This document shows, piece after piece, positions 56,533-64,000 of a DNA stretch of 64,000 nucleotides. Origin of the DNA: Bacteroides sp. (GTDB lineage: Bacteria; Bacteroidota; Bacteroidia; Bacteroidales; Bacteroidaceae); the NCBI RefSeq assembly GCF_028690125.1, contig NZ_JAQVBV010000025.1, forward strand, positions 1 to 64,000, written 5' to 3'. The position numbers and the translations under genes are program-made. The first letter of the stretch is position 1, and each line of letters begins with the position of its first letter. Under the pieces are notes generated by a model. That model had not been told where the DNA came from and did no database searches. It worked only from the letters and a program-made list of their open reading frames with translations.

Positions 56533-57156
56533 ATGTTAGTAAGTATGAGTATGCATTATGATCTTTATGAGACACCGGATATTCAAAAGACAGGAGAGGA
56601 ACAGCCTCTTCATCCCCGGGTCGTTTTTAAGGGAACTATCGATCAAAATGAATTTCTAGATCGTGTCCATTTGTTTACAGGAATGAGCCGTAGTATGCTG
56701 TCGGGTGCTCTGCAATCTTTTCAAAATGAGTTGAGAGATTTACTTGCTGAAGGGTGGATTGTAGAGGTGGGAGATATGGGTTACTTTTCAGTATCCTTGC
56801 AAGGACCTCCTGTGATGAAAAAGAGCGATGTGCGGGCACAGTCCATTCAATTGAAGAATATTAATTTTCGTGTAAGTAGTCAATTTAAGAAAGAAGTGCG
56901 TGGGCAGATGAGATTGGAACGTGGAAAATCATTCACTCGTCCCGGGAAAAAGGTTAAACGTAATGAAGAAAAGTGTTTGGAAATAGTTAATACTTATCTG
57001 AAGAAAAATCCCTGCCTAACCCGTGCTGACTATTGCCAGCTTACTGGGTGTGACAAGAGGTCCGCTCTAAAGGAATTGAATAACTTTATCGAACTCGGAG
57101 TACTGATGCGTTATGGCAGTGGGAAGCAAATAGTCTATGCCAAAGTGATAGAGTAA
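56533..57156 (+). CDS. HU/IHF-like DNA-binding protein with C-terminal winged helix
   Basis: Up to 207 residues; an ATG at 56545 is also possible. The N-terminal ~125 residues have the Bacteroidota-specific HU-HIG fold ('RSMLSGALQSFQNELRDLLA', 'IVEVGDMGYFSVSL'). The rest ('CLTRADYCQLTGCDKRSALK') is winged helix-turn-helix-like. It probably binds DNA as a nucleoid-associated or regulatory protein. Its leader has the long inverted repeat at 56382-56445, which might be an autoregulatory site. The gene downstream is an S24 pseudogene on the other strand. Confidence 0.8.
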   Translation: MLVSMSMHYDLYETPDIQKTGEEQPLHPRVVFKGTIDQNEFLDRVHLFTGMSRSMLSGALQSFQNELRDLLAEGWIVEVGDMGYFSVSLQGPPVMKKSDVRAQSIQLKNINFRVSSQFKKEVRGQMRLERGKSFTRPGKKVKRNEEKCLEIVNTYLKKNPCLTRADYCQLTGCDKRSALKELNNFIELGVLMRYGSGKQIVYAKVIE

Positions 57157-57157
57157 A

Positions 57158-57475
57158 CTAATATAATCGTGCGCTTCTGTCCACGATTTTAATCAGATTA
57201 TATAGTTTCTCCACTTCGTTAAGATAAATTTTATAATCTCTGAACATATCGTTGAGTGAATGACAAGTGATAATACCGTGTTCCATGTCATGGTCTATAA
57301 TCTATTTGATAGCAATACCTTCCGTCCAGTGAACGATGATGAAATACCAGCCGTTGATGTGAAGTCTATATCTCCATAAATCCCGTTGTATTTCTCTCGC
57401 TAATACGATGTCTCCATCCTAGATGGATTCTTAGTACCCTTTCCATACTATCTCCTTGCGCTTCAAAAAGCATAT
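57158..57475 (-). pseudogene. LexA/S24-like peptidase remnant
   Basis: On the minus strand a first frame reads 'MLFEAQGDSMERVLRI', with the catalytic Ser motif GDSM of S24 peptidases. After a shift the next frame reads 'DGDIVLAREIQRDLWRYRLH' and, past an internal TAG, 'IIDHDMEHGIITCHSLNDMF', 'VEKLYNLIKIVDRSARLY' to a stop at 57158. This is the C-terminal half of a Bacteroides LexA-like/HTH-S24 regulator; the DNA-binding domain is missing. Confidence 0.75.
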
Positions 57476-57535
57476 ACTTTCACTCTAAAATCAAGGCTTA
57501 CTTTTGAGAAGGGACAAAAGCAACGAAATGAAGAT

Positions 57536-58042
57536 TTATAACTTGTACTCTGATTTAATTGAATGGACAAATTCAATCAAATCCGTCGAACAATTGGATT
57601 TTACTATGATGACTCCTTGATTTTTGCAATACATTAAATACAGATTTGTATCTGTCTCAATGATTTTGTATAAATTGGAATATGGTATATTAGAGCAACC
57701 TTTTTCATCCGTCGTTTCATAATGGTCGTTGAAAAAACATATTTGAGTTTCCAGGTCTTTATTTACCTTATTGAGGTCAAATGCTTTAGCAGCCTTTAGG
57801 TCCATACCTTTAGTCGCTTTCCAGTTGTAATATATTAAAAATGAGAGGATAATAACTGTCGATGGGTATATAATGCTTTCACCGGACAACCAAATTCCTG
57901 CTATCATTGATCCAAGAATTATATTGATGATTAGAATGCTTCGAGAGTAATGAAATTCTTTTCTTAATACTTCTCGGTTGAATCTAATATATTCTTCCTT
58001 GGTAATTTTGCTTTTTACGGTAAAAAAAGATTCCATATTCAT
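57536..58042 (-). CDS. YcxB-like membrane protein
   Basis: A 168-residue protein with two transmembrane segments (residues ~34-52 and ~57-73) followed by a soluble domain. The C-terminal 'ETTDEKGCSNIPYSNLYKII' and 'LYLMYCKNQGVIIVKSNC' fit the YcxB-like domain, whose function is not known. No operon partners are seen. Confidence 0.65.
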   Translation of the reverse strand: MNMESFFTVKSKITKEEYIRFNREVLRKEFHYSRSILIINIILGSMIAGIWLSGESIIYPSTVIILSFLIYYNWKATKGMDLKAAKAFDLNKVNKDLETQICFFNDHYETTDEKGCSNIPYSNLYKIIETDTNLYLMYCKNQGVIIVKSNCSTDLIEFVHSIKSEYKL

Positions 58043-58309
58043 TCGGTTTTATCGTTTTTTCTTATATTAATTATTTCCCCGTATTTTAGTAACTTGGGGG
58101 CATTCTTTTTCAAAAGACATCAAGCCTGTAATATTCAGTTGTAAATATAGTTGTTTTTTATGATTCAAACAACTTTTGGACACTGAAAAATGATTTTATA
58201 AGTTACAGGTTAATATAGAAGAGAGAATATCTTACGATGAATAAACTTTTTTTTATTTACCAACAACTTTCTTTTTCATCTATTAGGTGCTTTTTCCGCA
58301 GGGATGCGT
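58043..58309. other. Intergenic region, no gene recognised
   Basis: AT-rich spacer between the YcxB-like gene and the ABC-F promoter. No ORF or strong repeat is visible. Confidence 0.5.
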
Positions 58310-58317
58310 TATCTTTG
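58310..58317 (+). promoter_or_regulatory. -7 box of the ABC-F gene
   Basis: TATCTTTG is an exact TAnnTTTG match, 31 nt before the GTG start at 58349. Confidence 0.6.
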
Positions 58318-58348
58318 CAGTCCAAAATCTTATTAATCAGAGACAGAA

Positions 58349-60304
58349 GTGATTTCAGTAGAAGGATTATCAGTAGAATTTAATGCAACGCCGTTATTCC
58401 AAGACGTTAGCTATGTTATTAATAAAAAAGATCGGATTGCGTTAGTCGGTAAGAATGGTGCAGGTAAATCGACTATGCTAAAAATTTTAGCAGGTCTGCA
58501 AATGCCGACACATGGGACGATAGCTGTCCCAAAAGAAGTAACAATCGGGTATTTGCCACAAGTTATGATTCTCTCTGATAACCGTACGGTAATGGGAGAG
58601 GCAGAACAAGCTTTTGAAGATATATTTAACCTTCAGGCACGACTGGAACAAATGAATCGGGAACTAGCCGAACGGACAGACTATGAATCGGAAGAATATC
58701 ACCAGTTAATAGATCGTTTTACTCATGAAAATGATCGTTTCCTGATGATGGGAGGAACAAATTATCAGGCAGAAATTGAACGCACTCTACTAGGGTTGGG
58801 ATTCAGTAGGGAAGACTTCCAACGTCCGACTTCTGAATTTTCCGGTGGATGGAGAATGCGTATTGAATTGGCAAAACTACTTTTGCGCCGTCCTGACGTA
58901 CTTCTTCTTGATGAGCCTACTAACCATCTTGATATCGAGAGTATTCAATGGCTGGAGAACTTTCTTGCAACTCGTGCCAATGCTGTTGTATTGGTTAGCC
59001 ATGACCGCGCTTTTCTGAATAATGTAACTACTCGTACCATTGAAATCACCTGTGGGCAGATTTATGACTATAAAGTGAAATATGATGAGTTTGTTGTGTT
59101 GAGGAAGGAACGCCGCGAACAGCAACTTCGTGCTTATGAAAACCAACAAAAGCAGATTGGAGATACGGAAGCTTTTATTGAACGCTTTCGATATAAAGCA
59201 ACAAAAGCGGTACAAGTGCAGAGCCGTATCAAACAGTTGGAGAAAATAGATCGTATTGAAGTTGATGAAGAAGATAACTCCTCATTGCGTTTGAAATTTC
59301 CTCCTGCGAGCCGTAGTGGAAGTTATCCTGTAATATGTGAAGATGTTCGAAAAGTTTATGGAGAACATATTGTTTTTCAGGATGTGAATCTTCGAATCAA
59401 TCGTGGAGAGAAAATAGCATTCGTCGGTAAGAATGGTGAAGGCAAATCTACGTTGGTGAAGTGTATAATGGATGAAATTGATTTTGATGGTAAGCTGACA
59501 ATTGGTCATAATGTACAAATCGGTTACTTTGCACAGAATCAAGCACAAATGTTGGATGAAAGTCTGACAGTTTTTGATACGATTGATAATGTTGCTACAG
59601 GCGATATCCGTCTAAAAATACGTGATATCTTAGGTGCCTTCATGTTTGGAGGCGAAGCTTCCGATAAAAAGGTGAAAGTACTTTCCGGAGGTGAACGCAC
59701 TCGCTTAGCTATGATTAAATTACTGCTCGAACCTGTAAATCTTCTGATTCTGGATGAACCGACTAACCATCTTGATATGCGTTCAAAAGACGTATTGAAA
59801 GATGCCATTCGCGATTTTGACGGAACAGTGATTATTGTTAGCCATGACCGTGATTTTTTGGATGGACTTGCAACTAAGGTATATGAATTTGGTGGTGGTG
59901 TAGTACGTGAGCACTTGGGAGGTATCTACGAATTTCTTCAGAAGAAAAAGATTGATAGCCTGAATGAGCTTCAAAAAGGGACGTCCCTTTCTTCTTCTCC
60001 TACAACATCTTCCAAAGAGACAGAGTCGGAAACAATTCAGCCTTCCGAGAACAAACTATCCTATGAAGCTCAAAAAGAACTTAATAAGAAAATTAAAAAG
60101 CTTGAACGTCAGGTCGCTGACTGTGAATCGTCTATTGAAGAGTCGGAAGCTGCGATTGCCATTCTGGAAGAAAAAATGGCAACTCCTGAAGGTTCTTCAG
60201 ATATGCAACTCTACGAACGACATCAAAAAATGAAACGACAATTGGATGATATTGTCGAGGAATGGGAACGTGTCTCGATGGAATTGGAAGAAGCAAAAGG
60301 CTAA
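58349..60304 (+). CDS. ABC-F family ATPase, translation-associated
   Basis: A 651-residue soluble protein starting with GTG. It has two ABC domains: Walker A 'GKNGAGKST' and 'GKNGEGKST', signature motifs 'FSGGWRMRIEL' and 'LSGGERTRLAM', and Walker B plus 'LLLDEPTNHLD' and 'LILDEPTNHLD'. A charged interdomain linker and a C-terminal coiled coil (residues ~565-650) are as in Uup/YdiF-type ABC-F proteins. These proteins bind the ribosome E site and act on translation; it could also give antibiotic protection. It is followed by an M13 peptidase. Confidence 0.93.
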   Translation: MISVEGLSVEFNATPLFQDVSYVINKKDRIALVGKNGAGKSTMLKILAGLQMPTHGTIAVPKEVTIGYLPQVMILSDNRTVMGEAEQAFEDIFNLQARLEQMNRELAERTDYESEEYHQLIDRFTHENDRFLMMGGTNYQAEIERTLLGLGFSREDFQRPTSEFSGGWRMRIELAKLLLRRPDVLLLDEPTNHLDIESIQWLENFLATRANAVVLVSHDRAFLNNVTTRTIEITCGQIYDYKVKYDEFVVLRKERREQQLRAYENQQKQIGDTEAFIERFRYKATKAVQVQSRIKQLEKIDRIEVDEEDNSSLRLKFPPASRSGSYPVICEDVRKVYGEHIVFQDVNLRINRGEKIAFVGKNGEGKSTLVKCIMDEIDFDGKLTIGHNVQIGYFAQNQAQMLDESLTVFDTIDNVATGDIRLKIRDILGAFMFGGEASDKKVKVLSGGERTRLAMIKLLLEPVNLLILDEPTNHLDMRSKDVLKDAIRDFDGTVIIVSHDRDFLDGLATKVYEFGGGVVREHLGGIYEFLQKKKIDSLNELQKGTSLSSSPTTSSKETESETIQPSENKLSYEAQKELNKKIKKLERQVADCESSIEESEAAIAILEEKMATPEGSSDMQLYERHQKMKRQLDDIVEEWERVSMELEEAKG

Positions 60305-60361
60305 TGTGATGATAAGCTGATAGACAAAAAATGATAATTGAGTATAAATAAATTATTCACA

Positions 60362-62398
60362 ATGAAAATAACCAAGTATTTACCAATTCTTGCAGTATGC
60401 CTTATGACAACTGGATGTAATAGTAAGAAAGGTGCGATGCGTGCATCTGGCATCGACCTTGCAAATCTGGATACTACGGCTTTGCCGGGTACTAGTTTTT
60501 ATCAATATGCCTGTGGAGGCTGGATACAAGCTCATCCGCTGACAGACGAGTATTCACGTTTTGGGTCTTTTGATATGCTCAACGAGAATAATCGGGAACA
60601 GTTGAAAGGATTGATTGCTGAACTTGCTGCAAAGAAAGATAATGTTCCGGGCAGTGCAGCTCAGAAAGTAGGTGACCTTTATAACATTGCAATGGATAGT
60701 GTGAAACTGAATCAGGATGGTTTTACTCCTATCAAAGAAGAACTGATTGCAATCGATGGTCTTAAAGGTAAAGAAGATATATATGTATATCTAGCTGAAA
60801 TCCAGAAGAAAGGTATCCGTCCTTATTTTATGCTTTATGTAGGTGCCGACGAAATGAATAGTTCCATGAATATTGTTCAGACCTATCAAGGAGGTTTAGG
60901 GATGGGACAACGTGACTATTACCTGGAAAATGACGAACAGACTAAAAAGATTCGTGATAAATATCAGGAACATATTGCCAAGATGTTCCAACTGGCAGGT
61001 TATGATGAGGCTACTGCAAAGAAAGCCGTGACTGCTGTGATGAACATTGAAACGCGTCTTGCACAGGCTTCCCGTTCTCAGGTTGAATTGCGTGATCCCC
61101 ATGCTAACTACAATAAGGTGGATATCGAAAAGTTGAAAAAGGATTTCCCGACTTTCAATTGGGATGTTTATTTTACAACTTCCGGGCTGAAAGATCTTAA
61201 AGAAGTAAATGTTTGTCAGCCTGACGCGATGAAAGAAGTGGCAGCTATTATCGATACTGTACCTCTTGAAGATCAGAAACTGTATCTGCAATGGAATTTA
61301 ATAGACGCAGCCGCCGGTTATCTGAGTGATGATTTTGTAGCTCAGAACTTCGATTTTTATGGTAAAACAATGTCTGGTAAACAAGAGATGCAGCCTCGTT
61401 GGAAACGTGCGGTAAGTACGGTAGATGGTTCTCTTGGTGAAGTTGTTGGACAAATGTACGTAGAGAAATATTTTCCGGCTGCTGCCAAAGAACGTATGGT
61501 AACACTGGTTAAGAATTTGCAGATTTCTTTGGGTGAACGCATCAAGGAATTGGAATGGATGAGTGAACCGACCAAAGAGAAAGCATTGGATAAGCTGTCT
61601 GCTTTCCATGTAAAGATCGGTTATCCTGATAAATGGAAAGATTACTCTGCGCTGGAGATTAAAGATGATTCTTATTGGGCTAACATCGAACGCGCTAACG
61701 CATGGGATTTTATCGAAATGATTTCTAAAGCCGGAAAGCCTGTAGATAAGGATGAATGGTTGATGACTCCTCAGACTGTCAATGCTTATTATAATCCAAC
61801 TACCAATGAAATCTGTTTTCCGGCTGCTATCCTGCAACCTCCTTTCTTTGATATGAATGCCGACGATGCAACCAATTATGGAGCAATCGGAGTAGTGATC
61901 GGTCATGAAATGACTCATGGTTTTGATGACCAGGGACGTCAATATGACAAACAAGGAAACCTAAAAGACTGGTGGACGGAAGAAGATGCTAAAAAGTTTG
62001 ATGAACGTGCCCAAGTAATGGTAAACTTCTTTGATAGTATCGAAGTCGCTCCGGGGGTATATGCTAATGGTAGTTTGACTTTGGGTGAGAACATTGCCGA
62101 CCATGGAGGTTTGCAGGTCTCTTTCCAGGCTTTCAAGAAAGCAATGGAACAAGCTCCGCTGGAAGTTGTAGATGGTTTTACTCCCGAACAACGCTTCTTT
62201 CTGGCTTATGCTAATGTATGGGCGGGAAATATCCGCCCTGAAGAAATCCTTCGTTTAACGAAACTGGATCCTCACTCATTAGGCAAATGGCGTGTAGACG
62301 GAGCACTGCCTCATATTGGTAAATGGTACGAAGCATTCAATATCACAGAACAAGATTCTATGTTTGTACCGAAAGATAAACGAGCTGCTATTTGGTAA
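60362..62398 (+). CDS. M13-family metallopeptidase lipoprotein
   Basis: 678 residues from the ATG at 60362; an in-frame TTG at 60338 is less likely because 60362 gives MKITKYLPILAV and a lipobox TTGC. The zinc site is HEMTH (515-519) and the third ligand Glu is in 'GENIADHGGLQVS'. The C-terminal 'DPHSLGKWRVDGALPHIGKW' is typical of neprilysin-type M13 enzymes. A periplasmic peptidase that degrades peptides; the substrate is unknown. Confidence 0.93.
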   Translation: MKITKYLPILAVCLMTTGCNSKKGAMRASGIDLANLDTTALPGTSFYQYACGGWIQAHPLTDEYSRFGSFDMLNENNREQLKGLIAELAAKKDNVPGSAAQKVGDLYNIAMDSVKLNQDGFTPIKEELIAIDGLKGKEDIYVYLAEIQKKGIRPYFMLYVGADEMNSSMNIVQTYQGGLGMGQRDYYLENDEQTKKIRDKYQEHIAKMFQLAGYDEATAKKAVTAVMNIETRLAQASRSQVELRDPHANYNKVDIEKLKKDFPTFNWDVYFTTSGLKDLKEVNVCQPDAMKEVAAIIDTVPLEDQKLYLQWNLIDAAAGYLSDDFVAQNFDFYGKTMSGKQEMQPRWKRAVSTVDGSLGEVVGQMYVEKYFPAAAKERMVTLVKNLQISLGERIKELEWMSEPTKEKALDKLSAFHVKIGYPDKWKDYSALEIKDDSYWANIERANAWDFIEMISKAGKPVDKDEWLMTPQTVNAYYNPTTNEICFPAAILQPPFFDMNADDATNYGAIGVVIGHEMTHGFDDQGRQYDKQGNLKDWWTEEDAKKFDERAQVMVNFFDSIEVAPGVYANGSLTLGENIADHGGLQVSFQAFKKAMEQAPLEVVDGFTPEQRFFLAYANVWAGNIRPEEILRLTKLDPHSLGKWRVDGALPHIGKWYEAFNITEQDSMFVPKDKRAAIW

Positions 62399-62429
62399 TA
62401 TTTTATTAATTAGATAGTAGAAGTAAAGA

Positions 62430-62469
62430 AGCGTTGGCTTTTCCCTGGGAATAGCTAACGCTTTTTTTT
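62430..62469 (+). terminator. Terminator of the M13 peptidase gene
   Basis: agcgttggct (62430-62439) pairs with agctaacgct (62453-62462) with one G-T pair, followed by TTTTTTT. A clear rho-independent terminator. Confidence 0.85.
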
Positions 62470-62513
62470 ATTAATTCCCACCTTATTTATTACGTACGAT
62501 AAACAATATTTTG

Positions 62514-62521
62514 TAACTTTG
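62514..62521 (+). promoter_or_regulatory. -7 box of purH
   Basis: TAACTTTG fits TAnnTTTG, 28 nt before the purH ATG at 62549. Confidence 0.6.
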
Positions 62522-62548
62522 CCCTTCAAATACTTAATAAGCAATTCA

Positions 62549-64000
62549 ATGTCAGAGTCTAAAAGAATAAAAACCGCATTGGTATCTGTATACCACAAGG
62601 AAGGTTTGGATGAAATTATTACCAAACTTCATGAAGAGGGAGTAGAGTTTCTGTCTACAGGTGGAACTCGCCAGTTTATTGAATCATTGGGATATCCTTG
62701 CAAAGCAGTGGAAGATTTGACCACATATCCTTCTATTTTGGGAGGTCGCGTAAAGACATTGCATCCCAAGATTTTCGGAGGTATTCTTTGCCGTCGTGGT
62801 TTGGAGCAAGATATACAACAGATCGAAAAATATGAAATTCCTGAAATAGATTTGGTCATTGTTGATTTATATCCGTTCGAAGCTACTGTAGCTTCCGGTG
62901 CATCTGAAGCAGATATTATTGAAAAAATCGATATAGGCGGAATTTCTTTAATTCGTGCCGCAGCTAAGAACTACAACGACGTAATAATCGTAGCTTCTCA
63001 AGCTCAATATAAACCATTGCTGGATATGTTGATGGAACACGGTTCTACTTCAACACTCGAAGAACGCCGTTGGATGGCAAAAGAAGCTTTTGCAGTTTCT
63101 TCTCATTACGATTCAGCTATCTTTAACTACTTTGACGCCGGTGAAGGTTCTGCTTTCCGTTGTTCTGTAAACAATCAGAAGCAGCTTCGTTATGGCGAAA
63201 ACCCACATCAGAAAGGTTATTTCTACGGAAATCTGGAAGCTATGTTCGACCAGATTCACGGAAAGGAAATTTCATACAATAATCTGCTTGATATCAATGC
63301 TGCCGTTGATCTGATTGATGAGTTCGATGATCTTACTTTCGCTATCCTGAAACATAATAATGCTTGTGGTCTGGCTTCTCGTCCAACTGTTTTGGAAGCT
63401 TGGGAAGATGCATTGGCCGGTGATCCGGTTTCTGCTTTCGGAGGAGTCTTGATTACGAATGGCGTGATAGATAAAGCTGCTGCAGAAGAAATCAACAAGA
63501 TTTTCTTCGAAGTAATCATTGCACCGGATTATGATGTGGATGCGCTCGAAATTTTGGGACAGAAAAAGAACCGCATTATTTTGGTTCGTAAAGAAGGTAA
63601 ATTGCCGAAGAAACAGTTCCGTGCTTTGTTGAACGGTGTACTGGTTCAGGACAAAGATACAAATATTGAAACGGAAGCCGATCTGAAAACTGTAACAGAT
63701 AAAGCTCCTACTCCGGAAGAAGTAGAAGATATGCTGTTTGCCAATAAGATTGTGAAGAATAGTAAGTCAAACGCCATTGTATTGGCAAAAAACAAGCAAT
63801 TGTTGGCGAGCGGTGTTGGTCAGACATCACGTGTAGACGCCTTGAAACAAGCAATTGAAAAAGCTAAATCATTCGGTTTCGACCTGAATGGTGCAGTGAT
63901 GGCTTCCGATGCCTTCTTCCCTTTCCCCGACTGTGTGGAAATCGCCGATAAAGAAGGCGTTGCAGCAGTTATTCAACCGGGTGGTTCCGTCAAAGATGAT
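62549..64000 (+). CDS. purH: Bifunctional AICAR transformylase/IMP cyclohydrolase, 5' part, runs off the right edge
   Basis: The first 484 residues are in the window without a stop. The N-terminal MGS-like cyclohydrolase domain ('TALVSVYHKEGLDEII', 'LSTGGTRQFIESLG', 'GGRVKTLHPKIFGGIL') is followed by the transformylase domain ('LRYGENPHQKGYF', 'LKHNNACGLA', 'DPVSAFGG', 'ASDAFFPFPD'). PurH carries out the last two steps of IMP synthesis in the cytoplasm. The KHNNACG variant of the usual KHTNPCG is characteristic of Bacteroidota. The final ~23 residues expected for the family are beyond the edge. Confidence 0.97.
   Translation, partial: MSESKRIKTALVSVYHKEGLDEIITKLHEEGVEFLSTGGTRQFIESLGYPCKAVEDLTTYPSILGGRVKTLHPKIFGGILCRRGLEQDIQQIEKYEIPEIDLVIVDLYPFEATVASGASEADIIEKIDIGGISLIRAAAKNYNDVIIVASQAQYKPLLDMLMEHGSTSTLEERRWMAKEAFAVSSHYDSAIFNYFDAGEGSAFRCSVNNQKQLRYGENPHQKGYFYGNLEAMFDQIHGKEISYNNLLDINAAVDLIDEFDDLTFAILKHNNACGLASRPTVLEAWEDALAGDPVSAFGGVLITNGVIDKAAAEEINKIFFEVIIAPDYDVDALEILGQKKNRIILVRKEGKLPKKQFRALLNGVLVQDKDTNIETEADLKTVTDKAPTPEEVEDMLFANKIVKNSKSNAIVLAKNKQLLASGVGQTSRVDALKQAIEKAKSFGFDLNGAVMASDAFFPFPDCVEIADKEGVAAVIQPGGSVKDD

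Overview
The window is a Bacteroidota chromosome segment, most likely from a gut Bacteroides close to B. thetaiotaomicron. Signs of this are SusC/SusD pairs, a hybrid two-component (HTCS) regulator, lipoproteins with acidic residues after the lipid cysteine, a TamB/lipoprotein-TamA pair, and repeated TAnnTTTG promoter -7 boxes. The species call is inference.

Layout. 1-978: the 5' part of a tyrosine recombinase leaving the left edge, next to an initiator tRNA-fMet gene, so an integrated element probably lies to the left. 1.2-3.25 kb: TetR regulator, FabG-like reductase and RluA-type pseudouridine synthase. 3.4-38 kb: an alpha-mannan polysaccharide utilization locus (PUL) with three GH92 enzymes, a GH38, a surface GH76, an EEP-family phosphatase, an HTCS regulator, SusC/SusD, a DUF1735 protein, two LamG surface lipoproteins and an IPT/NHL lipoprotein. 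39.4-42.4 kb: an S1 sulfatase behind an NtrC-type regulator. 42.4-48.2 kb: cyclophilin, M16 peptidase, MATE transporter and a hybrid kinase with an HPt domain. 48.3-55.2 kb: TamB and TamL-like genes. 55.3-64 kb: sugar nucleotidyltransferase, HU-like protein, a small membrane protein, ABC-F ATPase, M13 peptidase and the start of purH.

The proposed mannan pathway: GH76 cuts the alpha-1,6 backbone at the cell surface, SusC/D with the LamG and DUF1735 lipoproteins import the fragments, and periplasmic GH92 and GH38 enzymes trim the side chains. One GH92 has Gln where the family has its catalytic acid Glu, and it sits directly upstream of a secreted phosphatase. Together these suggest a mannose-phosphate removal step.

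The PUL is visibly eroded and rearranged. Beyond the intact genes I find a broken tyrosine recombinase (13.9-14.2 kb), a GH130-like remnant with its terminator (16.1-16.6 kb), an IS1182-like transposase tail (28.1-28.2 kb), a GH76 C-terminal remnant and a beta-propeller remnant (38.4-38.8 kb), and two direct copies of a ~410-bp block carrying a small secreted-protein gene, one intact and one broken, on either side of the SusC/D module. An inverted paralogue of the LamG/GH76 pair has lost its GH76 domain. A LexA/S24-like pseudogene lies at 57.2-57.5 kb. Several long perfect or near-perfect inverted repeats in the intergenic regions remain unexplained. I did not find a clearly novel defence or mobile system; the strongest leads are the phosphomannan pair and the duplicated, decayed PUL boundary.
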